DNA of 64,000 nucleotides from Loktanella sp. Alg231-35 (GTDB lineage Bacteria > Pseudomonadota > Alphaproteobacteria > Rhodobacterales > Rhodobacteraceae): NCBI RefSeq assembly GCF_900143545.1, contig NZ_FREV01000009.1, positions 49,800-113,799 of the forward strand, in the 5' to 3' direction. Below the pieces are notes generated by a model that was not told the origin of the DNA, did no database searches, and worked only from the letters and a program-made list of their open reading frames with translations. Of this stretch, positions 24,376 through 32,825 are shown in pieces. The translations under genes and the position numbers were made by a program. The stretch's first letter is position 1; the number at the start of each line of letters is the position of its first letter.

Positions 24376-26133
24376 ATGCAGCTCTCTGACATTGAACGGC
24401 ACGACACGGATATTTTGATCCTCGGCACGGGCGGCGCAGGTCTGTTCGCGGCCCTTCATGCCCAGCAAAGCGCGCCGGAAGGCACCAAGATCACTATCGC
24501 TGTCAAAGGGCTGATCGGCAAATGCGGTTGCACGCGAATGGTGCAGGGCGGCTACAACGTCGCCCTTGGCGGTGGAGACACGGTAGAGCGCCACTTCATG
24601 GATACCATTAACGGCGGCAAGTGGTTGCCCAATCAGGACATGGCATGGCGGCTGTGCGAGCAAGCGGTTGTGCGCATTCGTGAATTGGAAAACGAGGTCG
24701 GTTGCTTCTTTGATCGCAACTCCGATGGCTCTTTGCATCAAAAAGCGTTCGCAGGTCAAACTGCGGATCGGACAGTTCACAAAGGTGATCTCACAGGAAT
24801 CGAAATCATCAATCGCTTAATGGAAAAGGTCCTCGCGAGCGGTGTTGAGAAACTGCAAGAACATCGCGCAGTGGGTCTGATCCCGACGAAAGACGGCTCC
24901 GCGCTTGCAGGGGTTTTGATGATCGATATGCGCACGGGTGGCTTCAAATTCGTGCGCGCCAAGACTGTGCTGATGGCCACGGGTGGCGGCCCGACCATGT
25001 ACAAATATCACACCCCAAGCGGCGATAAGACAATGGATGGTCTTGCTATGGCACTGCGTGCGGGACTGAAATTACGCGATATGGAGATGGTGCAATTCCA
25101 TCCAACAGGTCTGCTTGCGGGGGATCATACGCGTATGACGGGCACTGTATTGGAGGAAGGATTGCGCGGTGCTGGCGGGCAACTCATCAACCATTCTGGT
25201 GCGCGGTTTATGTTTGATTACGATGGCAAGGGCGAACGCGCCACGCGCGATGTGGTCAGCCGCGGCATCGATGCGGAGATGCGCAAGAACAACAATCCCG
25301 AGCAAGAGGGCGTGTTCATCTCGATGAGCCATCTTGGCCCAGACTTCGTGCGCAAAAAGTTCAAAGGAATGGTCAATCGTTGTGCGGACTCAGGCTTTGA
25401 TCTGGCGGAGGGTAAGGTCGAGGTTGTCCCAACAGCACATTACTTCATGGGCGGTATTGTGGTTGATGTGGATACGCGCACGGCCATGGAAGGGCTTTAT
25501 GTTGCCGGCGAAGACGCAGGCGGCGCGCATGGTTCCAACCGATTGGGCGGTAACGGCGTAGCCAATTCCACTGTTTATGGCGGAATTGCAGGGGACACGA
25601 TGGGGGCCGATATTGTTAGCATGAGCCTGCGCGAGCCTGATGAAGCGGTACTCGCGGCTGAGTTCGACCGTGCGATTTATCCGCTGTCGAGAAAGCCCAA
25701 TCTGGTGCTGCCATTGCGCAAACAGTTGCAAGATCTGATGTGGGAAGAGGTCGGCGTGATGCGCACAGAAGCGGGCATTAAACGCGGGCTAACTGGCATT
25801 GCCGAGGTGTCTGATGCGCTGATGGATGTGGGCGTCGATAACGGCACCCTTGCGTTCAATCTAACATGGCATGATTGGCTGAACCTACGATCGCTGTGCG
25901 ACATATCCGAAGTGATTGCGAAAGCGGGCAACGCGCGAGAGAACTCGCGCGGCGCGCATTTCCGCGAGGACTTCCCAGAACCAGGTACGATGGAAGACAG
26001 CGAGTTTACCGTGGCGCAACAGACGTCCGAGGGCGTCACAGTCACTCGCGAACCCGTTGAATTTAGCATCGTGCGTCCGGGGGAGACAGTTCTGCCCGCC
26101 GACGCACCTGAAACACTGGTGGCTACTCAATGA
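24376..26133 (+). CDS. SDH/fumarate reductase-like flavoprotein subunit
   Basis: A 585-residue flavoprotein. The FAD dinucleotide motif is DILILGTGGAGLFAALHA. Catalytic residues of the succinate/fumarate family are kept: MVQFHPTGLLAG (substrate His), VLEEGLRGAGG (Arg), TAHYFMGGIVVD (His) and HGSNRLGGNGVANSTVYG (Arg). The histidine that covalently holds FAD in SdhA/FrdA (SHT in RSHTVxAQGG) is replaced: the segment here is CGCTRMVQGG, with Cys52 in that position, so FAD is probably not bound through the usual histidine. The gene overlaps the hydratase alpha gene by ATGA. The substrate may be a substituted succinate. Membership in the family is firm; the substrate is open. Confidence 0.88.
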   Translation: MQLSDIERHDTDILILGTGGAGLFAALHAQQSAPEGTKITIAVKGLIGKCGCTRMVQGGYNVALGGGDTVERHFMDTINGGKWLPNQDMAWRLCEQAVVRIRELENEVGCFFDRNSDGSLHQKAFAGQTADRTVHKGDLTGIEIINRLMEKVLASGVEKLQEHRAVGLIPTKDGSALAGVLMIDMRTGGFKFVRAKTVLMATGGGPTMYKYHTPSGDKTMDGLAMALRAGLKLRDMEMVQFHPTGLLAGDHTRMTGTVLEEGLRGAGGQLINHSGARFMFDYDGKGERATRDVVSRGIDAEMRKNNNPEQEGVFISMSHLGPDFVRKKFKGMVNRCADSGFDLAEGKVEVVPTAHYFMGGIVVDVDTRTAMEGLYVAGEDAGGAHGSNRLGGNGVANSTVYGGIAGDTMGADIVSMSLREPDEAVLAAEFDRAIYPLSRKPNLVLPLRKQLQDLMWEEVGVMRTEAGIKRGLTGIAEVSDALMDVGVDNGTLAFNLTWHDWLNLRSLCDISEVIAKAGNARENSRGAHFREDFPEPGTMEDSEFTVAQQTSEGVTVTREPVEFSIVRPGETVLPADAPETLVATQ

Positions 26134-27086
26134 TCCCTATCAACCTTATCCAATCCACCGCCGAAACGCTGATGGACAAAGCTGCGATTGAAATCCCGCA
26201 GGATTATCTTGACGGGTTGCAAGTGGCTGCAAAAACAGAAGATGGCGATCTAGCTTCTTTTGTTCTGAAAGCCATGTTGGAGAACTACGAGGCTGCCAAA
26301 GAAGATCGCCGCGCGATGTGTGGTGACACGGGCGTGCCACGTTGGTTTGTGAAAATGGGCAATGAAGCCAGCGTCGAGGGAGGGATGATTGCGCTGGAGG
26401 CGGCGCTGCGCCGTGCGACTGCCTCTGCCACCAACGGAGTACCCCTGAGGCCCAATCGTGTGCACCCGCTGTGGCGCACAGATCACAACAACAACGTAGG
26501 CATAGGCGCGCCTGAGATCGAATATGGATTCGAACCTGGCGGCGAATGGATCGATTTGATCACCGTTCACAAGGGCGGCCTGTTCGGCTCTGACTATCGC
26601 ATGCTGTTCCCTTCTGACGGCGTTCAGGGGATTAAGCGTTTTTATCTCGATAGTCTCATGGCTTTTGGAAAACGCGGTCTCGCGTGCCAGCCAGCGATCA
26701 TTGGGATCGGGCTGGGTGGCTCAAAAGATATTTGCATGAGCCTTGGCAAACGTGCCTCGACCCTGCGCATCGTTGGATCACAAAACTCTGATCCTGAAGT
26801 TGCCAAGATGGAGGCGGAGTTCAAAGAAATCGGCAATTCCATCGGCATGGGCGCGATGGGGTTTGTCGGCAAGAATATGGTGATCGATTGCAATATCGAG
26901 GTCGGATATTGCCACACGGGTGGGATGCCGATGTCAGTGCACGCCTTTTGCTTGTCATCGCGCCGTGCCGTGGCACGGATTCATGCGGACGGACGTGTCG
27001 AACATCGGACTGATCCTGACTGGTTCACACCTTATCAGCGCCGCGAAACGGTCGACTGGCCCGCAGCGCAGGAGGCAGCGGAATGA
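26130..27086 (+). CDS. Class I fumarase/tartrate dehydratase-like hydratase, alpha subunit
   Basis: A 318-residue protein matching the N-terminal (iron-sulfur) part of class I fumarases, here as a separate subunit as in TtdA. Cysteines suited to bind the [4Fe-4S] cluster are in AMCGDTGVPR, LACQPAIIGIG and GYCHTGGMPM. The glycine-rich GIGLGGSKDICM corresponds to the conserved GxGxGG region. It would add water across a fumarate-type double bond made by the preceding dehydrogenase. Fumarate, mesaconate and tartrate are all possible substrates in this family. Overlaps both neighbours by ATGA, implying strict co-production with the beta subunit. Confidence 0.87.
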   Translation: MIPINLIQSTAETLMDKAAIEIPQDYLDGLQVAAKTEDGDLASFVLKAMLENYEAAKEDRRAMCGDTGVPRWFVKMGNEASVEGGMIALEAALRRATASATNGVPLRPNRVHPLWRTDHNNNVGIGAPEIEYGFEPGGEWIDLITVHKGGLFGSDYRMLFPSDGVQGIKRFYLDSLMAFGKRGLACQPAIIGIGLGGSKDICMSLGKRASTLRIVGSQNSDPEVAKMEAEFKEIGNSIGMGAMGFVGKNMVIDCNIEVGYCHTGGMPMSVHAFCLSSRRAVARIHADGRVEHRTDPDWFTPYQRRETVDWPAAQEAAE

Positions 27087-27748
27087 GTATTCGTGAGGTC
27101 CGCCTGTCCACCACTCCGACCGATGAGGCGATTGCAGATTTACGACTCGGTGACATCGTTTACCTTGACGGATTGATGTATACCGCTCGCGAAGGCGTCT
27201 ACATGCGCGCGCTTGAGGATAAGGCTAATATTCCAATGGAATTGCCAAGCAAATCGGCGGCGAATTTTCATTGCTCACCTGCAGCGCGGATCAACCCTGA
27301 CGGATCGTTTGATATGGGCGCGGTGACCGCCACAGCGTCGTTCCGTTTTGCCAAATGGTTGCCTGAATGGATGGCCAAAACGGGGGCCAAATTGATCGTC
27401 GGTAAGGGCGGCATGACGTCCAAAGACTACAAAGATTACTTTGTGCCCAACGGTGCGGTTTATCTGTCCACCGTCGGCTATGGGACCGGCGCGCTTTTGG
27501 GACGCGGTGTCGAAAGCGTCGAGGCGGTTCACTGGAACGAAGAGCTGGGTGTTGCACAAGCCATGTGGGTTCTGAAATGCAACAAAATGGGACCGTTCAT
27601 CGTTGCGTCCGACATGAATGGGGACTGCTTGTTTGAACGCGAGAACGCCAAAATCGCTGAGAATGTCGAACGGGTCTATGAGGGGACCATACCTGCAACC
27701 CTTAAACGCTATGGAGAAAGCGACGATCGCACGGATGAGGTGATCTGA
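27083..27748 (+). CDS. Class I fumarase/tartrate dehydratase-like hydratase, beta subunit
   Basis: A 221-residue partner of the preceding subunit, equal to the C-terminal swivelling domain of class I fumarases (TtdB-like). LRLGDIVYLDGLMYTAREGVY opens with the usual GDxVxLxGxIxTARD-like pattern (quoted length 20+ trimmed to its key residues: GD, G, TAR), and LIVGKGGMTSKDY fits the conserved GKGG region. The usual GPTTSxRM region is changed to TATASFRF here, so the active-site pocket may differ from fumarase. It closes the main operon; a small winged-helix gene follows after four bases. Confidence 0.85.
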   Translation: MSIREVRLSTTPTDEAIADLRLGDIVYLDGLMYTAREGVYMRALEDKANIPMELPSKSAANFHCSPAARINPDGSFDMGAVTATASFRFAKWLPEWMAKTGAKLIVGKGGMTSKDYKDYFVPNGAVYLSTVGYGTGALLGRGVESVEAVHWNEELGVAQAMWVLKCNKMGPFIVASDMNGDCLFERENAKIAENVERVYEGTIPATLKRYGESDDRTDEVI

Positions 27749-27752
27749 CCCC

Positions 27753-28010
27753 ATGCCAATGGATGAAACCAAAGAAGAAGTGCCATCGATGAGGGACTGC
27801 CTCCTTCCAATCTTAATAATTGAAGAATTGGTAAAGTCAGACAAACCTATGGCAGTGGACAACATGCGTAATAAGTTGGGCATCGGCAAAGCAATGCTGC
27901 CGGGGCAATTCATTGCTTTGGCCGAAGAAGGCTTTATTGAGTCTTATGGATTACAAACGACGTATGTCGCAAGTAGATGGCTAGCAACACTGTCGATGGA
28001 TGTTCTGTAA
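27753..28010 (+). CDS. Small winged-helix protein (IclR N-terminal domain-like)
   Basis: An 85-residue protein following the hydratase beta gene by four bases. The segment PILIIEELVKSDKPMAVDNM, then GIGKAMLPGQFIALAEEGFIE, resembles the DNA-binding winged helix of IclR regulators, but the ligand-binding domain (about 170 residues) is absent. It can be a stand-alone regulator or the stub of a truncated IclR gene. The 420 bases after it (28011-28431) carry degenerate repeats and no gene. Confidence 0.5.
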   Translation: MPMDETKEEVPSMRDCLLPILIIEELVKSDKPMAVDNMRNKLGIGKAMLPGQFIALAEEGFIESYGLQTTYVASRWLATLSMDVL

Positions 28011-28232
28011 AAGTAACTCCGCATCGGCGATGAAGTCGCGGCTATCCAGTTTCCAATTCCACTCTCTGAAACCGGACTTTGGCAGTGATGCAGAAAAATA
28101 GGGAATTCGGCTCAGACCCGCCGTCGGTGCGAGCGCAGCATCTGCTCAACCTGCGCTCTTAACTCGGAAGCAGACGGCCCAAACCTGCCGTTCACCGGCT
28201 GGTCAAGATGATGCCGTCGCAGCCCGCTTTGC

Positions 28233-28278
28233 AGTCATTCGCTGCATGCACAAAATCTGGATGAGATCGAACACACAG
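28233..28278. repeat. Degenerate dispersed intergenic repeat
   Basis: CATTCGCTGC followed by CAAAATCTGGATGAGAT and ACACACAG matches, with small changes, the block near 13182-13226 (CATTCG, then CAAAATCTGGAACAGATT, then CATACAG). It lies in the gene-free gap 28011-28431. Confidence 0.5.
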
Positions 28279-28431
28279 TCTGCGGAACAATACTGCCATT
28301 CGCTGCGATCGCTCTAGTGACTGCTATGGGCATGATCGAAGCTCAGGCCGATCAGAAAATTTTGCCAAAAATGCAATCACACACTCGAATCTATTGAGCT
28401 CTTTACGCACCTTTCAGCGGCGCGAGAAGAC

Positions 28432-28464
28432 ACCTACGCCTCGACCAAAGGCCGAGGCGTAGGT
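28432..28464 (-). terminator. Strong hairpin downstream of the BCCT gene
   Basis: ACCTACGCCTCG at 28432-28443 and CGAGGCGTAGGT at 28453-28464 are perfect 12-base inverted arms with a nine-base loop. It follows the stop codon of the minus-strand BCCT gene by 16 bases and could also stop transcripts arriving from the fumarase operon. The T-run after it on the minus strand is weak. Confidence 0.7.
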
Positions 28465-28480
28465 TAGCTTTGTGTTTGAA

Positions 28481-30160
28481 CTATTCCGCTGGCATCTGCG
28501 ATGTTGCTGGATCAATCGTCGTAGCGACACCCGCTGCTTCACGGCGGCTGTCATTCCAGATCGCTTTGATCAATGCGACACACATCAATGCCATCACAAT
28601 GGAGAATGGCAATGCTCCGATCACCATTGCAGTTTGGATTGCCCCGGTTCCTCCAGAGATCAACAAACCGCCGACAACAAGAGCAAGTGCTGCACCCCAG
28701 AACAATATGTGTGGACGCGCTTTCGGACCCTCATCACCGGCAGCGTTGATTGTATTCACAATCAAAACCGCCGAGTCAGCGGATGTCACGAGGAATGTCA
28801 TGAGCAGGACCACAATCATGACCGCCATCCCCCAAGACAATACTTGGCTGATCGGCGACAGCATGAACTCGGTCATGGCAAATATCTTGTCGCCATTGGC
28901 TGCATCCAAAATCACTCCATTTGCTGCTCCGTTGAGTTCAAGATCAATTGCTGTGCCGCCGGCCCAAGCGAACCAAACAAAGCACATCAGAGATGGCACG
29001 ATCATCGCTCCGAGTACGAATTCTCGGATGCTACGACCGCGAGAAATCCGCGCAAGAAACAGACCTACAAAAGGAGCGAATGCAATCCACCAGGCCCAAT
29101 AGAATACCGGCCACCAGCCTTGCCACTGGGTCAACAGGAATGACTCGGATCCTTCGACACCATCTGAACTGTAGACGTTAAAGCTTAGCCATGGCAGTGC
29201 GACCAGATAATCCCAGATGCCGACGAAGAACGCCGAAGCACCAAAGAATGTTGCACCAAACAGGATAAAAAAGCCTAGCAGCACAATAGACAAGACCATG
29301 TTGATGTTGGACAGCCATTTGATACCTTTGCCAACACCAGACAGCGCTGACAACGTCGAGGCTCCCATGATGACAAGCAACGCAACCACAATTCCTAAAG
29401 ATGTTGCCGAGCCATCTTCCAATGCAAGACCGCCGATCCCAATTCGAGTTAGTCCTGCTACGAATTGCTCAACACCGAATCCAAGCGTTTGCGCCACACC
29501 CAGAATAGTCGCCACAACTGCCACAATATCGATGAAATGACCGAAGTTTCCAGACAAGGCTTTGCCAAACAACGGTGTGAGTGAAGAGCGGATCGTAAGC
29601 GGTAGCCCTCTGCGGTAGCTGAAGAAGGCAAGTGCGAGGCCCGCGATGGCATAGCACGCCCAAGCGCCAAGTCCCCAATGTAGATATGACCAGACATAGG
29701 CAGTACGCACGTTGTCTACGTCTAACGCTGTCGTCACACCTTGAATAACGGAGGGGTTGTTTTGGAAATGCGCGACGGGCTCTGCAACAGCCCATGTTAA
29801 CATCCCAACGCCGATGCCCGCACCGAACATCATTGAAAACCACGAAAAATTGGAAAATTCAGGGGTTTCGCCGTCCGCTCCGAGATTTAGTCGCCCGGCT
29901 GCTGGCCAAATCGCCAGGCCGATACAGACAATGACAAAGGCAGTCACGACCCAAATATACCAAGCGGCAAACTGAGCCAGAATTGCGGTGTTCCAATTTC
30001 CAAGAACTGTACCCGCCTGTGTTGGCCAAACAATGCACCAAACAACAAGTAGACTGATAATGATCTTACTGATCACCGTGACGTTCACGTTAAATCCTCG
30101 ATAAAAGCCGTTGTCTGCGGTCTTGATCGGTAGCTCCGATAGTGGAGGTTTCATAGACAT
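28481..30160 (-). CDS. BCCT family betaine/choline/carnitine-type transporter
   Basis: A 559-residue sodium- or proton-coupled carrier with 12 predicted membrane helices. MFGAGIGVGMLTWAVAEP carries the glycine-rich GxGxGxL region of helix 3, which binds the trimethylammonium group and sodium in BetP, and WAWWIAFAPFVGLFLARISR is the helix 8 signature. In BetP this stretch is WWISWSPFVG; here the third aromatic is F rather than W, so the binding box is slightly altered. The ATG 30160 has GGGAGA upstream; the open frame extends further without support. Divergent from the LysR gene at 30288. Substrate (betaine, choline, DMSP or related) cannot be decided. Confidence 0.92.
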   Translation of the reverse strand: MSMKPPLSELPIKTADNGFYRGFNVNVTVISKIIISLLVVWCIVWPTQAGTVLGNWNTAILAQFAAWYIWVVTAFVIVCIGLAIWPAAGRLNLGADGETPEFSNFSWFSMMFGAGIGVGMLTWAVAEPVAHFQNNPSVIQGVTTALDVDNVRTAYVWSYLHWGLGAWACYAIAGLALAFFSYRRGLPLTIRSSLTPLFGKALSGNFGHFIDIVAVVATILGVAQTLGFGVEQFVAGLTRIGIGGLALEDGSATSLGIVVALLVIMGASTLSALSGVGKGIKWLSNINMVLSIVLLGFFILFGATFFGASAFFVGIWDYLVALPWLSFNVYSSDGVEGSESFLLTQWQGWWPVFYWAWWIAFAPFVGLFLARISRGRSIREFVLGAMIVPSLMCFVWFAWAGGTAIDLELNGAANGVILDAANGDKIFAMTEFMLSPISQVLSWGMAVMIVVLLMTFLVTSADSAVLIVNTINAAGDEGPKARPHILFWGAALALVVGGLLISGGTGAIQTAMVIGALPFSIVMALMCVALIKAIWNDSRREAAGVATTIDPATSQMPAE

Positions 30161-30287
30161 TCGTTTCTCTCCCAGCTGGCAACCTTGCACACTCCGTGCG
30201 GTCTCCATACTTCTGAGCCTACTTGTTCTTCTTGGTTTGAGAAATGGAAACGTTCCGATATATGGTTGCAAAAATTGGAAACCTTAC

Positions 30288-31223
30288 ATGGCCAAACGTG
30301 CACTCATTCGAGCTATTAGTAACATCGACATTCGGCTTGTTAACATTTTCATCATAGTCACGGAATGCGGTGGGTTCGCGGCGTCGGAGCTGGAGCTGAA
30401 TATTGGCCGTTCGACCATTTCTAAGCACATCTCCGATTTGGAATCTCGGGTTGGGCTCAAGCTGTGTAATCGCGGACCTTCAGGATTCTCACTTACACTT
30501 GAAGGCCAAAAGTTCCTGGCCGTCGCCCGTAAACTGTTGATGTCCATCGATGGGTTTCAATCTGACATCGACAACATTCATGCCAATTTGACCGGCACAC
30601 TGCGGCTTGGCTTGTTTGACCAGTCAACGACCAACCCACATGCACATATAGACAGAGCTATTCAGGCATTCGATGACATAGCACCGCAGGTCACCCTTGA
30701 GATTGGACTTGCTCCACCCAGCAGCCTCGAAGCGCGCGTCACGGATGGAACCATGGATGTGGCTATCGTGCCGATGCATAAGCAGTCCAGTCTGCTGAAA
30801 TACACCACCCTCTACACTGAACGGATGACTCTATATTGCGGCGTAGGTCACGTGCTTTTCGATGCATCGCCTGACTTGAACTGCACTGACATAAATCTAA
30901 AGGAACAAAAGTACGCCGGTTATGCATTCAATTCTCCCAATTTGAAGGCGGGGCATTCTCTTGGCATCGCTCGTGCCGCCCGCGTCGAAGAAGAAGAGGC
31001 ATTGGTCCTGCTCATTCAATCCGGGCGGTACCTTGGTTTTTTAGCCGATCATGTGGCTGCAAACTTCGTTCACGATGGTGAAATGCGCCCAATTTCGTCG
31101 GCGGAAACATCTTACGTTACCACTTTCGCGGCTGTCACTCGCAAGAAACCAACACCGGATAGAAAAACGCAGGAATTTGTTGCCTGCCTTGCCGCATCAC
31201 ATGGTGCAAAGGTCCTCGAATGA
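30288..31223 (+). CDS. LysR family transcriptional regulator
   Basis: A 311-residue regulator with a LysR-type winged helix (IRLVNIFIIVTECGGFAASE, then IGRSTISKHISDLESRVGLK) and an effector domain from about residue 90 (LTGTLRLGLFDQ). ATG 30288 gives the standard N-terminus; an upstream in-frame ATG lies within the divergent BCCT coding region and is rejected. The 127-base divergent region includes the palindrome GGAAACGTTCC at 30246-30256. It probably controls the BCCT carrier gene. Confidence 0.85.
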   Translation: MAKRALIRAISNIDIRLVNIFIIVTECGGFAASELELNIGRSTISKHISDLESRVGLKLCNRGPSGFSLTLEGQKFLAVARKLLMSIDGFQSDIDNIHANLTGTLRLGLFDQSTTNPHAHIDRAIQAFDDIAPQVTLEIGLAPPSSLEARVTDGTMDVAIVPMHKQSSLLKYTTLYTERMTLYCGVGHVLFDASPDLNCTDINLKEQKYAGYAFNSPNLKAGHSLGIARAARVEEEEALVLLIQSGRYLGFLADHVAANFVHDGEMRPISSAETSYVTTFAAVTRKKPTPDRKTQEFVACLAASHGAKVLE

Positions 31224-32180
31224 GGTTCAGTGCAACTTGAATTCTTGCGAATGCGGTTTCTTAAGCAAATGAAAAACAACGTGCATTTGTGAAGTTAAGC
31301 AGGCAATCCTCCCATCGAAAAGCCCACATCTTGGTTCTTCACCCAACGTAGAGTTAAGGGACGTATTGTCGGTAAAAGCATGCCATGCTCCCCCAATGCG
31401 CATTTGGGCTACGAGCTGACAAAAGTTGCCGTTCGTGCAAAGCGCAGCATCGGTCAACGTGGACTCGAACCGACGATTAGATCGGTCGCAGTGTCAACAC
31501 CGAGCGGGCTCGCCAACCCCAGCAGGGACGGCCCAAACCGGGCACTCGTCGTGCCGTCCGTCGCCGCGCTGCAGCTTTCCCCAATGCGGTCGTTGATTGA
31601 CTGCGCCGTATTTTGACAGAGCGGAGGTCTGCTTTGCGGGACAAACCGCCGTTTCGCTGCCACTGCGCAAATGGCTGATTTAGGACAATTGGTGCGGAAC
31701 GCCTAACTCCTACTGCGCCAGGTGCCTCTTTGGGGTTTGTCGTGACTGCCATGGCAACTGACATCGTTCGTCTTTGGGGGCAGTCATACATTGTAGTTCG
31801 CCAAGGCCTTCGAAAGGTATGCGCTCCGCGATGTTCATCAAATGCAGTATGTTATGCTTAACAAGAACGATTGGGCTGCTTCGTGAGCGAACGCCAGCAT
31901 CAGGCCCAGCATACAGCATCATTCTTTGATGCGACGAAAAGCCTTATGCGCTTGCCGAATGATGACGCACTTAAGTACGAACGTGACGACAAAATGCAGT
32001 TTGGCGCATGCAGCAAATTTCTTGTGCCGTCCCCACGCTCAATCTTTCAGTAGCATTAAGCCTTAAACAAAACCTTCAACCAGCAAACGCATGCGAGAAT
32101 TCGACCTACACTGTGACGTGGCAATTCCTCTCGTGCAGAAATGGTTGCCCTTCATGTTCTGGGTCGGCTGCCGATTGACC
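31224..32180. other. 957-base gap with repeat fragments and no supported gene
   Basis: Short frames on both strands (up to about 100 codons) have no family resemblance and biased composition. GCAGCATCGGTCAACGTGG, at 31444-31462, followed by ACTCGAAC, recurs in modified form at 41655-41680 (GCAGCATCGGTCAAGTTGG then GCTCAAC). The area appears to be decayed mobile or repeat DNA between the BCCT and OtnC loci. Confidence 0.5.
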
Positions 32181-32825
32181 CTACCAGTCTACGTCAAACT
32201 TGCGCACGATTTGCTGGACATGGTCGTCCAACATCATGATCGCATTCATTCCTCGCGTCAGCATCGCCAGCTTTGCCGTTTCTTCCAGTTCTTCCATTGC
32301 AAAGGCCGCCGCCCAAATGTCTTTGCCCGCCACAACCGGGCCATGATTGGCCAACAATACCGCCGAGCGTTTACCCTCCAGCCCGCGCACAGCGTCCCCC
32401 ATGGCGGGGTCTCCGGGCAGAAAGAACGGCAGCAGTTTGACCTTGCCGACCCGCATGATCGTATAGGGCGTCAACGGCGGCAACACGTTGTCGGGGTCGG
32501 TTTCGGGCAACATGGACAGAGCTACAGAATGGGTTGAATGCAGGTGCACCACCGCGCCTGTGCCCGTTCGTGTTTCGTAAAATGCAGAATGCAGCGGCGT
32601 TTCTTTGGTAGGCGGATCACCCGACAGCAATTGGAAGTTCGTATCAAGATGACTGATCTGCGCTGGGTCCAAAAACCCCATTGCGCGGCCCGTTGGCGTG
32701 ACCAGAACGCTTCCGTCCGAAAGGCGAGCCGAAATATTGCCGGACGACCCGCAGGTCAGTCCGCGGTCAAACATGGATTTGGCGAGAACGCAGATATCCT
32801 CGCGTAATTTGGCGTGTTCACTCAT
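32181..32825 (-). CDS. otnC: 3-oxo-tetronate 4-phosphate decarboxylase, class II aldolase family
   Basis: A 214-residue class II aldolase/adducin-fold enzyme. GSSGNISARL binds the phosphate, VVHLHSTHSVALS supplies two zinc histidines and ANHGPVV the third. With the OtnK gene directly upstream, overlapping by ATGA, it fits OtnC, which decarboxylates 3-oxo-tetronate 4-phosphate to dihydroxyacetone phosphate and CO2. Last gene of the tctCBA operon. The family includes fuculose-phosphate aldolase, so OtnC is chosen on the strength of the OtnK partner. Confidence 0.85.
   Translation of the reverse strand: MSEHAKLREDICVLAKSMFDRGLTCGSSGNISARLSDGSVLVTPTGRAMGFLDPAQISHLDTNFQLLSGDPPTKETPLHSAFYETRTGTGAVVHLHSTHSVALSMLPETDPDNVLPPLTPYTIMRVGKVKLLPFFLPGDPAMGDAVRGLEGKRSAVLLANHGPVVAGKDIWAAAFAMEELEETAKLAMLTRGMNAIMMLDDHVQQIVRKFDVDW

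Noticed and set aside
28470..29143. Two long plus-strand frames opposite the BCCT gene
   Set aside because: Composition is typical of antisense of membrane helices; no motif.
31450..31480. tRNA T-loop-like sequence (GGACTCGAACC)
   Set aside because: No acceptor, D or anticodon stems can be formed around it, and the same stretch is part of the dispersed repeat family.
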